41,433 nt of DNA from Rhodospirillales bacterium (GCA_028291345.1 JAQGIF010000106.1:1-41433), one strand, 5' to 3'; positions 8,904-17,607 are shown, counted from the stretch's first letter. Notes: generated by a model not told the origin, from the sequence alone. Made by a program: numbers and translations.

Positions 8904-9001
8904 CAACGCGGATTTGTCCGGTTGAAAAGCGGAGCGCATTCCACCAAGCCGGCTGTCCACGAAGCGGTGGACTAAGCTTCGCTTATCCGCCCTACGGTTT
9001 T
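8904..9001. repeat. REP-like palindromic element inside the operon
   Basis: About 100 bases starting right after the cyclase stop codon. It contains two neighbouring hairpins: GTCCAC/GTGGAC around a 6-base loop (8955-8972), and TAAGC/GCTTA (8973-8985). On the minus strand it begins CGTAGGGCGGATAAGCGAAG, a sequence I recognise as common in dispersed intergenic repeats of many proteobacteria. It interrupts an otherwise tightly packed operon and splits the thiolase/cyclase genes from the DUF35 gene. It could attenuate transcription or stabilise the upstream mRNA. Confidence 0.6.
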
Positions 9002-9940
9002 TCACAGCACCGCCAGCGGATTGACCGGGCTGCCGGTGCCGCCGACGATCTTCAGCGGGGCGACGACGAACAGGAAAGTCGCCTGCCCTGCCGCTGCCAG
9101 CTCCTCGAGCCACAGCATCTCGATCAGATAAATGCCGTGCCGCCACAGGAAGATCATATGGATGTCGTCTTCCAGCGTCTCGTCCGCACCGCCTTGGACA
9201 TTCAGGCCCGAGATCGCCGAATTGTCGCTGGCGACCAGCGCGATGTCGCGCGCCGCCAGCCATTGCGCTGCTTCCGACGACAGGCCGGGCTCGCCGGCCC
9301 AGTAACGCTCCGGACTTTGGGCAAAGACGGTCGGCCAGCCGGTGCGGATGACGATCGCGTCGCCCTGCCCGACCGTGATGCCATGGCGCTCGGAGATTGC
9401 TTCCAGATCGGTGACGGTGATGCGGTCGGCCGGATCGAGCACATCGACGCCGCGAAAGGCCGGCATATCGAAGAATACGCCGCGCGTCACCACACCTTCG
9501 ATATTCTCCATTCCGCAGCGGGTGGCACCGTATGAGCGGATGCGTGAGGACGGGTGGCCGTTATAGATCTGCTTGCCGGTCCACATGTGGCACAGCGCAT
9601 CCATATGGGTGGTGGTGCCGTGCGGCGAGACGATCAGCGCGTCGTCGGCAATGCCGCGCCCACCGGCCGGCAGCTTCACCCCCGCCTCATAATCCGCACC
9701 GTCCACCGACATAAAATGTTGCGGCAACGGCCGGCCCTTCAAATGCGGCACGGTGCAGGCGACGGTGCTGGAGGTTGAGCCCTTGATCGGCAGGGAGAGG
9801 CTAAGGACGCTGCCCTGGCGGACCGAACCCATTGCCGAGCGTACCACATCACCGGTTAGCAGATTGAGTGCGCCGCGCTGGTCGTCGTCGCCCCAGCGGC
9901 CCCAATTACTGGGCTTCGGTACAATGTCGGACCCGCTCAT
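9002..9940 (-). CDS. Cyclase-family metal-dependent hydrolase (kynurenine-formamidase-like)
   Basis: 312 residues, ATG at 9940, 10 bases after the thiolase stop. The family signature HGTTTHMDALCH is complete (His107, His112, Asp114, His118) and binds the divalent metals in this fold (PF04199, putative cyclase). Members hydrolyse formyl-kynurenine, isatin and other cyclic amides or lactones. Within a catabolic operon with flavin monooxygenases, hydrolytic opening of a lactone or ring product is a reasonable role. Length is typical for the longer bacterial subgroup that begins with a WGxxDxxGALN motif (here WGDDDQRGALN). No signal peptide, so cytoplasmic. Confidence 0.88.
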   Translation of the reverse strand: MSGSDIVPKPSNWGRWGDDDQRGALNLLTGDVVRSAMGSVRQGSVLSLSLPIKGSTSSTVACTVPHLKGRPLPQHFMSVDGADYEAGVKLPAGGRGIADDALIVSPHGTTTHMDALCHMWTGKQIYNGHPSSRIRSYGATRCGMENIEGVVTRGVFFDMPAFRGVDVLDPADRITVTDLEAISERHGITVGQGDAIVIRTGWPTVFAQSPERYWAGEPGLSSEAAQWLAARDIALVASDNSAISGLNVQGGADETLEDDIHMIFLWRHGIYLIEMLWLEELAAAGQATFLFVVAPLKIVGGTGSPVNPLAVL

Positions 9941-9950
9941 CGGATATTCC

Positions 9951-11129
9951 CTATTCCAAGGTCAGAATGGCGGCGGAGCCGAAGCTGCCGCCGAAGCCGG
10001 TGCAAAGCGCCGTAGTGACGTTCGGCGCCTGCCGATCGCCCGCCTTGCCCTGAAGCTGCTCCACCGCCTCGACCACATTGTTCAGTCCGTGAACATAGCC
10101 TTCGGAGAGCAGTCCGCCATTCAGATTCGTCGGCAGATCGCCGAGCCGATCCATTCGCGCGCTGTGAATCAGATCGCGAACCCCGCCGGGTTCGCAAAAG
10201 CCGAAATCCTCAAGCTGGTTCAGCAGCAGATAGGAATAGCCATCATAGAGCTGGAGCAGATCGATATCGGCCGCAATCATGCCGGCGGCATCGAAGATCA
10301 TCGGCGCGACATCGTGCGAGAAGATGCGAGTGGGGTGCGCCCCCGCCTTATCCATCGCCGTGCAGCCGGGGCCGCCGCCGCGAACCGCCGCATGGATCAG
10401 TACCGGCCGTTCGACTAGGCTGCGCGCACGTTCCGCCGAGGTCACCACCAGCGCGCAGGCGCCATCGGTTTCCAGGCAGCAATCGAGCCGGCGCAGCGGG
10501 CTCGCGATCATCGGGGTGTCGAAATAGTCCTGCTTGGTTAGCGGTGTCCGCAGCAGAGCCTTCGAATTGACGACCGCTTTACCGCGCTGCTGAACCACCA
10601 GGGCGGCCATATCGTCGGCGCTCAGATTGCGCTCGGCGCCATAGACCTGCGCAACCAGCGCCATCAGGTTGACCGGGCCGCGAAAGCCGTAGGGCGTTAG
10701 GAACTGCGCCTCATGATCGTCGCCAGTGCCGAGCGCGATCTGCCCCATGCGCTTGCCGGTCCGACCGTTGAGGGCGCGATAGATGACGATAGTTTCTGCC
10801 AATCCGGCCGATATCGCCATCGCCGCATCGCCGAGGATCGAGGCGCATTGGCTGCCGCCGCCGGCGACGTCGTTGTGCCAGCGCAGCCGTTGCAGCCCGA
10901 GAGTGCGAGCGACGGCGCTGACCGGCACGGAATCGCCCATGTGATAGGATAGCAGCCCGTCCACCGCATCGCGCGCACACCCCGCATCCTTCAATGCATT
11001 CGACGCAGCGGTTAACGCCAATTCGAGTACCGTTCGCCCGGAATCACGGCTGAAATCGGTATAGCCGACGCCGACTATCGCGGCTTGGCGGGAGAAATTT
11101 TGGCGCCGGTTTGGTTGTTGAATAGGCAT
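9951..11129 (-). CDS. Thiolase-superfamily lipid-transfer-type enzyme (Ltp2-like aldolase or thiolase)
   Basis: 392 residues. ATG at 11129 overlaps the previous stop in TGATG, deciding the start. The fold is that of SCP-x thiolases: AAIVGVGYTDFS at the N-terminus, GGGSQCASI (Cys95 near the usual nucleophile), and a C-terminal CTGFGG. The normal thiolase motif NxxGGxxxxGHPxG is replaced by NLNGGLLSEGYVHG (Tyr345, His347). This SE(G/A)YxHG form is typical of Ltp2-like proteins, where a Tyr takes part in retro-aldol cleavage of a steroid side-chain CoA ester with the DUF35 partner ChsH2. The DUF35 gene at 8513-8893 supports that pairing. Inference: removes a two- or three-carbon unit from a branched or tertiary-hydroxy acyl-CoA. 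A classical thiolase role cannot be excluded. Confidence 0.88.
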   Translation of the reverse strand: MPIQQPNRRQNFSRQAAIVGVGYTDFSRDSGRTVLELALTAASNALKDAGCARDAVDGLLSYHMGDSVPVSAVARTLGLQRLRWHNDVAGGGSQCASILGDAAMAISAGLAETIVIYRALNGRTGKRMGQIALGTGDDHEAQFLTPYGFRGPVNLMALVAQVYGAERNLSADDMAALVVQQRGKAVVNSKALLRTPLTKQDYFDTPMIASPLRRLDCCLETDGACALVVTSAERARSLVERPVLIHAAVRGGGPGCTAMDKAGAHPTRIFSHDVAPMIFDAAGMIAADIDLLQLYDGYSYLLLNQLEDFGFCEPGGVRDLIHSARMDRLGDLPTNLNGGLLSEGYVHGLNNVVEAVEQLQGKAGDRQAPNVTTALCTGFGGSFGSAAILTLE

Positions 11130-12184
11130 CACCGAAATTCCGGCATAACCTCTTCGGCGAACAATTTGATGATCTTCTTCATATCCTCGATCGGCATCGG
11201 CCGGGTGCTGCCGAAATCGCACATAATATTGCCGTAGCCCAGCGCCTGGAGCATCTTGATCTGGCCGGTCACCCGCTCGGGGTCGCCGATGACCTCAAGC
11301 TGGTCCCAACGAAAATCATCGCTCAAGGTGCCACCTTTCAGATAGCGATCCTGCCAGAATTCATAGCCCTTGGCGATTTCGCCGGTCTTGGCGTCGATCG
11401 GCGCGCTTTGGACGTTGACGATGGCGCTGCGGTCGAAGCCGGATTCGAATTTGGCCAGGTCGGCGCGGGCCTTCTCGTTGGTCTGCGCGACATAGACGGT
11501 GCGCATGCAGCAGAGCTCGACGCCTTCGGTCGAGAAGTCATTGGTCGCCATCTCGCTGCGCCACACATCGGCGGCGCGGCCGAGATTACGGAAAGTCGCC
11601 ACCGGATCGCCCAGAATCGGCAGGCCGCGCTGGGCGCAACGCTTGACCGTGTCGGGGCTGATCGAGGCTACATAGGTCGGCGGACCGCCCTGCTGGATGG
11701 GCTTCGGCTTCAGGCTTGCATCGGCGCAACGATAATAGTGACCTTGATGGGATACCGAATCCTCGCGCCACAGCTTGAGGATCAGGTCGAGCGCCTCGTC
11801 GAAGCGGTCTCGCGCCTCGGCAATATCGATGCCGAAGCGGTTGAATTCGCCCGACTGATAGCCGCGCCCGACGCCGAAATCGACCCGCCCGTTCGACAGC
11901 ATGTCAAGCTGGGCGATCTCCTCCGCCACCAGGACCGGGTTGTGCAGCGGCAGTACGACGATTCCGGTGCCGAGCCGAAGCTTCGATGTGCGGGCGGCCA
12001 TAAAGGAGAGGATGCCGGGAATATTGTTGCACAAGCCGTAATCGCGGAAGTGATGCTCGGCCGCCCACACGCCGTCGAAGCCCATTTCCTCCAGATATTC
12101 GATCAGCTGAATATTGTAGGTGAAGACGTCGCGCTCGCTCCAGCCGTCATGCTGGTGGAACAGATGGAAGGATGAGAATTTCAT
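11129..12184 (-). CDS. LLM-class flavin-dependent oxidoreductase (luciferase-like monooxygenase)
   Basis: 351 residues from ATG 12184 (MKFSSFHLFHQHDG), where the family alignment begins; an upstream ATG at 12208 would overlap the ligase gene by a few bases and is possible. Shows the bacterial-luciferase TIM barrel: VWAAEHHF, RLGTGIVVLPLHNPVLVAEEIAQLDMLS, then GRVDFGVGRGYQSGEF, the usual flavin-site segments. Such enzymes use reduced FMN supplied by a reductase to insert one oxygen atom, or act as F420/FMN dehydrogenases. No flavin reductase is encoded nearby. Second of two LLM genes in the operon; they are paralogous but clearly different proteins. Confidence 0.92.
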   Translation of the reverse strand: MKFSSFHLFHQHDGWSERDVFTYNIQLIEYLEEMGFDGVWAAEHHFRDYGLCNNIPGILSFMAARTSKLRLGTGIVVLPLHNPVLVAEEIAQLDMLSNGRVDFGVGRGYQSGEFNRFGIDIAEARDRFDEALDLILKLWREDSVSHQGHYYRCADASLKPKPIQQGGPPTYVASISPDTVKRCAQRGLPILGDPVATFRNLGRAADVWRSEMATNDFSTEGVELCCMRTVYVAQTNEKARADLAKFESGFDRSAIVNVQSAPIDAKTGEIAKGYEFWQDRYLKGGTLSDDFRWDQLEVIGDPERVTGQIKMLQALGYGNIMCDFGSTRPMPIEDMKKIIKLFAEEVMPEFR

Positions 12185-12200
12185 GCGAGCGCTGCTCTTT

Positions 12201-13847
12201 TCAACCATTGGCGCTAGTAGCGTTTGAGATTGGGGCGGCGATGAGAGTGTCGGCTGCTTCTCGCCGTAGGACATCCTTCATCACCTTTCCATTTCCATTG
12301 AGCGGCAGGGATTCGCGAACGAAGACGCGGCGCGGCACCTTGTATCCGGCAAGGTTCTCCTTGGCCCAGGACACGACGGAGCTTTCATCCACATGCTGTC
12401 CGCTCGAAGGCACTACGAACGCCACCGCGACCTCGCCGCGGGCGGGATCCGGCATCCCGACGACCGAGACGGCCGAAAGCGGCCCCATTCTCAGCAGCAG
12501 ATTCTCGATCTCAGCCGGATAGGCATTGAAGCCGCCGCATATGAACATGTCCTTCTTGCGATCGACGATGCTGATATTGCCGGCCGCATCGCAGGTGCCG
12601 ATATCTCCGGTATGGAACCAGCCGTCGGTGAAGGCGTCGCGGGTCTGATCCGGATCATGCCAATAGCCGCGCATGATGCCGTAGCCGCGCACGAGGATTT
12701 CGCCCGCTTCGCCGGCTGCGACAGGGCGATTGGCATCATCGACGATTTTGACATCGACATCCGGGAGTACGCGCCCCGTTGTCGTCGAGATGACAGAACG
12801 GTCGTCGTCCGCCCGCGTCATCGATACGACGCAGGCCTCCATCAGCCCATAGGCGTTGATGACACGCTCGATGCCCAGCACCGATCCGACCCGCAGAAGG
12901 ATTTCCTCCGGGACGCTGGCGGCGCCCAGGAAGGCGACGCGCAGCGATATCGGCGGATTCTCGGCAACCCCGGGCTGGTCCATAAGCCTGGTGAACAGAT
13001 TCGGCGGCCCGCCAACCACGCTGATCCGATGCCGCCGGATGAGATCGAGGGCGGTTGCGGGTTCGAAAATATCGAGCAGCACCATGCATATGCCGCGCAA
13101 GGCGCTGGCGATGATGCCGGCATTGAGGCCGAAGCCGTGCGAGAACGGCGTGATGACGAGGTAATTGTCGTCTTTGCTTAAGCCGCCGATGCCGCTCCAA
13201 CCCCAATAGCTGCGCATCAGCTGCGAATGGGTCAGCTGCACGCCCTTCGGCGTACCTGTCGTACCGGAGGTGAAGATGATCTCGCAAATGTCGTCCGGCG
13301 CGACCGCATCGATGGCGCGGTCCAAAACGCTGTCATCGACGGCGCGTCCGGTTTCGATGAAATCGCCGAAACCGATCCCGTCGGCTCCCGAGGCGTGATC
13401 GAGATCGAGGCGAACCAGATGCCGAAGCGCCGGCAGTTTTTCCAGCGCGGCGTCATAGGCTGAATGCAGCCCGTCGATAAAGTGTGTTCCCGCGCATTCG
13501 GCGACGGTGAACAGGATCGCGGCGCCGGTCCGCTCCAGGATCGGGCCGGCTTCGAGCGTCTTCAGCCGGCTGGAAATCGGCACGATAATTCCGCCGATCA
13601 GCCAGACGGCGTGGACCATCACCGCCCAGCGCCAGCCGTTGGGCGCCCAGCAGGCTACGAGATCGCCGCGTTTTACGTCTCCCGCGATCAGGGCCTTGGC
13701 GACCGACCGAGCCTCGATACTCAGTTCGCTATAGGTCAGTTGCCGGTCGCCATCGACGATCGCCGTCCGGCCGGCATAGAGGGCGGCGTTTTCGGACAGC
13801 ATGCGTCCGATATTGCTCCAGCTAGGCATGGCGGTGATTTCGGACAT
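12201..13847 (-). CDS. AMP-forming acyl-CoA synthetase (FadD-like)
   Basis: 548 residues from ATG 13847, five bases after the SDR stop. All ANL motifs are standard: IFTSGTTGTPKG (about 191-202), NAYGLMEA, DGWFHTGDIG, and DRKKDMFICGGFNAYPAEIE hinge/core-8. The catalytic Lys is in LPLNGNGKVMK near the C-terminus. This is the most canonical of the three ligases and resembles FadD3/FadD17-type enzymes that activate steroid or other polycyclic acids, as well as medium/long-chain synthetases; sequence alone does not choose. It lies in the first half of the operon, so it may catalyse the entry activation. Confidence 0.92.
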   Translation of the reverse strand: MSEITAMPSWSNIGRMLSENAALYAGRTAIVDGDRQLTYSELSIEARSVAKALIAGDVKRGDLVACWAPNGWRWAVMVHAVWLIGGIIVPISSRLKTLEAGPILERTGAAILFTVAECAGTHFIDGLHSAYDAALEKLPALRHLVRLDLDHASGADGIGFGDFIETGRAVDDSVLDRAIDAVAPDDICEIIFTSGTTGTPKGVQLTHSQLMRSYWGWSGIGGLSKDDNYLVITPFSHGFGLNAGIIASALRGICMVLLDIFEPATALDLIRRHRISVVGGPPNLFTRLMDQPGVAENPPISLRVAFLGAASVPEEILLRVGSVLGIERVINAYGLMEACVVSMTRADDDRSVISTTTGRVLPDVDVKIVDDANRPVAAGEAGEILVRGYGIMRGYWHDPDQTRDAFTDGWFHTGDIGTCDAAGNISIVDRKKDMFICGGFNAYPAEIENLLLRMGPLSAVSVVGMPDPARGEVAVAFVVPSSGQHVDESSVVSWAKENLAGYKVPRRVFVRESLPLNGNGKVMKDVLRREAADTLIAAPISNATSANG

Positions 13848-13852
13848 GTCCG

Positions 13853-14560
13853 TCAGCCGGCCATCGTCAGGCCGCCGCCGACGCTGAGTATCTGACCGGT
13901 GATGTAGTTGGCCTGAGGGTTGAGCAGGAAGGCGACCGCCCCCGCAATGTCGGTCGGCAGCCCGACCCGTTTCATCGGCACCTTCCTGACCAGCTTGGCG
14001 ATGACATCGGCGTTCGAGGCCGACATCGGAGTCGCGACGATCCCCGGCGACACGCAATTGACGGTAATGCCGAACCGACCGATTTCCTGTGCCAAGCTCT
14101 TGCTGAAGGCGGCGAGCCCCCCTTTGGTGCCGGAATAGACCGCCTCGCCCGCCGCGCCGATACGCGCGGAGTCCGAGGTGATATTGACGATCGCCCCGCC
14201 CTCGCCATTCTCGATCATATGCGGCAATACCGCTTGGCAGGCGGTCAGCGGGGCGATGAAGTTGATGTCGACAAGCTTGCGCCAGCCGTCTTCCGAACTG
14301 TCCACGAACCGTCCGACCATCGAAATGCCGGCGCAATTGACCAAGCCGGTGATCGCGACTTTGTCCACGATTCCGAGCAGCGTCGTGCGAAAGCTTACAC
14401 TGTCGGCGATATCCTGTTCGACCATCCGGTTCAGATGCGGATGCTCCCCAGAAAACCAGCGGTCGAAGCCGATTACCGCCCACTCGTCGGCGGCAAGCGC
14501 CTCGGCGATGGCGCGGCCGATGCCGCCGCCGGCTCCGGTAACGATTGCGGTGCGGCTCAT
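13853..14560 (-). CDS. Short-chain dehydrogenase/reductase
   Basis: 235 residues. ATG at 14560 overlaps the stop of the PaaK-like gene in ATGA, fixing the start and implying translational coupling. Classical SDR: TGAGGGIG (8-15) for the dinucleotide, NCAG (75-78), and catalytic Ser129, Tyr142 and Lys146 (YSGTK). The Asp in FDRWF after strand two suggests NAD rather than NADP preference. C-terminal YITGQILSVGGGLTM is typical. Role by context: oxidation of a hydroxyl to a ketone in the CoA-ester pathway. Confidence 0.93.
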   Translation of the reverse strand: MSRTAIVTGAGGGIGRAIAEALAADEWAVIGFDRWFSGEHPHLNRMVEQDIADSVSFRTTLLGIVDKVAITGLVNCAGISMVGRFVDSSEDGWRKLVDINFIAPLTACQAVLPHMIENGEGGAIVNITSDSARIGAAGEAVYSGTKGGLAAFSKSLAQEIGRFGITVNCVSPGIVATPMSASNADVIAKLVRKVPMKRVGLPTDIAGAVAFLLNPQANYITGQILSVGGGLTMAG

Positions 14561-15624
14561 GCCCGAACCATGCCCAGATGATGGCCGCGCCGATCGACCA
14601 CCGACTCTTTCGTTCGGGGCGTGTCCGGCGACAGCAATTCGGTTTTGATCTCGATCTGGATCGGCGTCGCGGCGTTGAGCGCCTGCTGGATGCGGCCCTT
14701 CCACATCGGGTTCGACACCAGCGTTTCGCGCTCGAACGCGATCGTCAGCACCAGATTGTCGAGCGTCCGGTCGCCGCGATCGACTGTCAGCGTCCAGCGG
14801 GAGATTCCATCGATCAGAGCCAACTGCCGTCGCAACAGCGGCAGCGACACGAACTGCCCGCGCGCGAGCACATGATCGCCGACGGTGTGGTTGAACAGGC
14901 CGGCATCCCCGGCATCGCCCTGGATGACCTGGCCGGTTCGGATTACCATGTCGGCGATCGCCGCCGACCAGGTCGGGCGCAACAGCAATTCGCCGTCGCC
15001 AGATATGTCCTGACCGGTGATTTCGTCAGCCGCGATGGAACCGCGCGCGAGGACGCGCTCGTCGGCAAGCTCCCAGGCACCGCCCTTGCGGGCCGCCAGA
15101 GCCGCCCCAAAGACCGGATCGCAATAAAGCTCGGACAGGTCGGCCTCAAACTCCTTGGCGACGCGGTCCTTGACGCCGGGCGAGGCGATTTCGCCGACCA
15201 GTATGATCTTGGTCAGGTCGAGTTCGACCGGATCGACATTGAACTCCATATAGAGCCGCGCCAGGAAATCCGCCGCGCCGCAGGGTGTCGTCACCAGCAC
15301 GTTGGGCTTCAGCGTGCGGATGGTCGATAGCAGCCGCAGCCGACCCTTCGGCGACGTCATGGCTACGCTCGAAACCAGCGGGGCCGCCGCCTGCGCCAGG
15401 AGTCCGACTGCCGGCGAGCCGGCGTGGGCCACCGCAAACAGCACGCGGTCGTTCTTCGCCAAGCCGGCTTTCTCAAACGAACGGCGCGACAGAGTCTGCA
15501 TCGCCTCGACTTCGGCGACGGCCAGCGGCACGCCATATTCGGCCGGCGATGATCCGAACAGCAACGCGCCCGGCACCGGCGAAGTGACGGCTTTCGTCAG
15601 CCCGGTGCGGGTCACGAACTTCAT
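14557..15624 (-). CDS. Phenylacetate-CoA-ligase-like protein lacking a clear ATP loop
   Basis: 355 residues, ATG at 15624 overlapping the upstream stop (ATGA). The middle resembles PaaK-type ligases: LRLLSTIRTLKPNVLVTTPCGAADFLARL, then IILVGEIASPGVKDRV and the C-terminal ACP-like part with LTVDRGDRTLDNL. PaaK enzymes are about 430 residues and carry a serine/threonine-rich SSGTTGxPT phosphate loop. Here the protein is shorter and the corresponding part reads AVAHAGSPAVGLLAQ, with no loop visible. Either it has become a non-ATP-using acyl-CoA binding or transfer protein, or it is a divergent enzyme. It lies second in the operon between an LLM enzyme and an SDR. Confidence 0.72.
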   Translation of the reverse strand: MKFVTRTGLTKAVTSPVPGALLFGSSPAEYGVPLAVAEVEAMQTLSRRSFEKAGLAKNDRVLFAVAHAGSPAVGLLAQAAAPLVSSVAMTSPKGRLRLLSTIRTLKPNVLVTTPCGAADFLARLYMEFNVDPVELDLTKIILVGEIASPGVKDRVAKEFEADLSELYCDPVFGAALAARKGGAWELADERVLARGSIAADEITGQDISGDGELLLRPTWSAAIADMVIRTGQVIQGDAGDAGLFNHTVGDHVLARGQFVSLPLLRRQLALIDGISRWTLTVDRGDRTLDNLVLTIAFERETLVSNPMWKGRIQQALNAATPIQIEIKTELLSPDTPRTKESVVDRRGHHLGMVRA

Positions 15625-16694
15625 TTGGCAAATCCTGCGACGTCGCGGGCGAAGGACTGCATCGCCGAGACGGTCCGGTCATGCGGCAAGCCGCCGACTT
15701 CGAACTGGCCGATCAGATCGGTCGCGCCGGCCTCGAAGAATTCTTCCAGCGCCTTTCGCGATTCGGCGACATTGGCCATGACAATCATGCGATGGCGGGT
15801 CAGTTCTTCCAGCGCCTTGTCTTCCGACATGCCGGCCGCGAGTTGGCCGAACACGCGATAGGTCGCATGCTGCGCATCCCGGTAATCGGGCGGCGCAACC
15901 AGATTCACCTGACGGCGGATGTACCACATGAAGGCGCTGACCACGTCTTCGATATCCTCGCCGTCCTGCGTGATGAACCAGGGTACCATCATCGCGACCC
16001 GTCGCGTCGCGGGGTCGAAACCGCGTTCGGCGAGGCGCCTCTTATATTGGGTGACGTCCTCGCCGAGCCCCTGGATGCCTTTCAGAATCGGCATGCAGAG
16101 CAGGTGGTAGCCGCGGTCCGCCGCCGCGAGGAAACCGTCGAGGCTGGTCGAGGCGACCCAGACCTCCGGATGGGGCTTCTGCACCGTGCGAGGAAGCACC
16201 GAGACGCCGGGAATATTGTAGAATTGCCCTTCCCGGGTTACTTCCGCGCCATCTGCATTGAACACCTCCAGCACCGCCTCGAGGTGATCTTCCCAAATCT
16301 GGCGGCTCTGCTCGAACGGGCGCTGAAAAGCCTGGTATTCCAGCGGCGAAGCGCCCCGGCCGGTGCCGAACAGGACGCGGCCGTTGCTGATGATGTCCAA
16401 GGTCGCGACCCGCTCCGCCACCCGGATGGGACTCAGGAACGGGAGCAGCACGACGCCCAGGCCAAGCTTGATATTCTTTGTAGTGCGGGCCGCCGCCGCC
16501 AGCATCAGGTCGGGCGCGGAGGAATGGGAAAAGCCGCGGGTGAAGTGATGCTCGACAAACCAGGCGGCGTCATAGCCCAGAGCATCGGCGATATCGATCT
16601 GCTTGAGGACATTGTGGAACATCTCCTGTTCCACGCTGGACGTCCGCCCGCGTACCGCAACCTCGAAGAAAATCCCGAAATTCCGCTTCGGCAT
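15621..16694 (-). CDS. LLM-class flavin-dependent oxidoreductase, first gene of the enzyme operon
   Basis: 357 residues, ATG at 16694 with GGCGGGCGG just upstream. Luciferase-like signatures: AAWFVEHHFTRGFSHSSAPD, KLGLGVVLLPFLSPIRVAERVATLD, and GRVLFGTGRGASPLEYQAF. The C-terminal domain is typical for FMN-dependent monooxygenases of this class. It is the first gene behind the KstR2-type operator at 16794-16809, with a 99-base leader. Nearly every following junction to 5410 is an overlap or a gap under 20 bases, the exception being the repeat at 8.9-9.0 kb. Confidence 0.92.
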   Translation of the reverse strand: MPKRNFGIFFEVAVRGRTSSVEQEMFHNVLKQIDIADALGYDAAWFVEHHFTRGFSHSSAPDLMLAAAARTTKNIKLGLGVVLLPFLSPIRVAERVATLDIISNGRVLFGTGRGASPLEYQAFQRPFEQSRQIWEDHLEAVLEVFNADGAEVTREGQFYNIPGVSVLPRTVQKPHPEVWVASTSLDGFLAAADRGYHLLCMPILKGIQGLGEDVTQYKRRLAERGFDPATRRVAMMVPWFITQDGEDIEDVVSAFMWYIRRQVNLVAPPDYRDAQHATYRVFGQLAAGMSEDKALEELTRHRMIVMANVAESRKALEEFFEAGATDLIGQFEVGGLPHDRTVSAMQSFARDVAGFAK

Positions 16695-16787
16695 TACCGC
16701 CCGCCTTCGCTGCGCACTTGATATTTATGGCCGGAAATAATCCGCATCCTCCGATGAGCGGCGCCCCAAGGCTTGATCGCCGGAGGC

Positions 16788-16841
16788 AATTTACCAAGCA
16801 AGCGCTTGGGTACAAACTAGCTTGCCGGGTGGCCCTGTCAA
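16788..16841 (-). promoter_or_regulatory. Promoter(s) of the catabolic operon
   Basis: Two overlapping minus-strand promoter candidates. One has TTGACA (16836-16841), a 16-base spacer and TAGTTT (16814-16819). The other has TTGTAC (16810-16815), a 16-base spacer and TAAATT (16788-16793). In the second, the spacer is exactly the 16-base operator palindrome. In the first, the palindrome would lie at the transcription start. Either geometry fits repression by a TetR-family protein. Confidence 0.6.
16794..16809 (-). promoter_or_regulatory. KstR2-type operator, site 1
   Basis: Minus-strand CCAAGCGCTTGCTTGG. It is a 6-4-6 inverted repeat (CCAAGC/GCTTGG) and also contains the exact 10-base palindrome CAAGCGCTTG. 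That matches the core CAAGnnCTTG of the published mycobacterial KstR2 motif AnCAAGnnCTTGnT; only the outermost A differs. It differs by one base from site 2 (18450-18465). The linked regulator gene at 16877 has a KstR2-like recognition helix. Confidence 0.8.
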
Positions 16842-16876
16842 GAGCCGGCATCCGGTCTCGGCAGGCCATCCGGAAT

Positions 16877-17536
16877 TTAGGGGGTGTTGCTGCCCGGCGA
16901 GCGGGAGATGCCGCCGAAGATCAGCGCGATCTGGGTGTCGATGATCTGATCGATCGAATAGCGCCCGCCGGGCCGGTACCAGTCGACGGCGGCGGCAATC
17001 AGGTCGTTGACCATGCGCAGCACCAGATGCAGGTCGAGGTCGTCGCGCACGACGCCCTCCTCGACGCCCTTCTGGAGCACGCCCGACCAGATCTTGGCCA
17101 TTTCCTTCCAGGCGGTTTCGACATAGGCAAAGGTCGGGTGACGCGCCAGGAACTTGCGCTCGTGGACGGTGATCGTGACGGTGTGGGGGTTGCTGACGAC
17201 GGTGCGCAGAGCGAGATCGATCATCGCGCAGATCGTCTCGCGCGATTTCCAGCCCCGGTCGACGATCGCCTGATATTCCGGAATCATCAGAATGAAACCG
17301 CGCAGCAGATCGTGGAGCATCTCCTCCTTGGTTTGGAAATGGTGGTACAGACTACCCGAAAGGATGCCCGCCGCGTCTCCGATTTCCCGGATTGTGGTTT
17401 CTTCGTAGCCCTTGGCGGCGAACAGCTCTGCCGCGACCTGCAATATCTCATCTCGCCGCTTGCTGATCTTGCCAACCGGGGGGCTTTTCGCCCGGGGCTG
17501 CGGCGTGGCGATGTTGGTTTTTCGTTTGGCTTCCAC
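16877..17536 (-). CDS. KstR2-like TetR-family transcriptional repressor
   Basis: 219 residues, GTG start at 17536 (weak ribosome binding site). TetR-type DNA-binding domain: RRDEILQVAAELFAAKGYE, then the helix-turn-helix TTIREIGDAAGILSGSLYHHF (48-67). The GILSGSLYHHF-x-(T/S)KE string is characteristic of the KstR2 group, which in actinobacteria represses genes for steroid C/D ring degradation and releases DNA on binding a ring-D acyl-CoA. The rest is the all-helical ligand domain. It lies 71 bases downstream of the EthD-like gene and 182 bases before the enzyme operon. Palindromes with the KstR2 core occur in front of both units, so autoregulation and control of the operon are likely. The inducer, probably a CoA thioester, is unknown. 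Confidence 0.88.
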   Translation of the reverse strand: MEAKRKTNIATPQPRAKSPPVGKISKRRDEILQVAAELFAAKGYEETTIREIGDAAGILSGSLYHHFQTKEEMLHDLLRGFILMIPEYQAIVDRGWKSRETICAMIDLALRTVVSNPHTVTITVHERKFLARHPTFAYVETAWKEMAKIWSGVLQKGVEEGVVRDDLDLHLVLRMVNDLIAAAVDWYRPGGRYSIDQIIDTQIALIFGGISRSPGSNTP

Positions 17537-17607
17537 GTCCGGCTTTCAGCTGTATCGATGGTCGAATGTTTGGGGATGGCACGTGGCACTGTCAACGCGG
17601 GATACGG

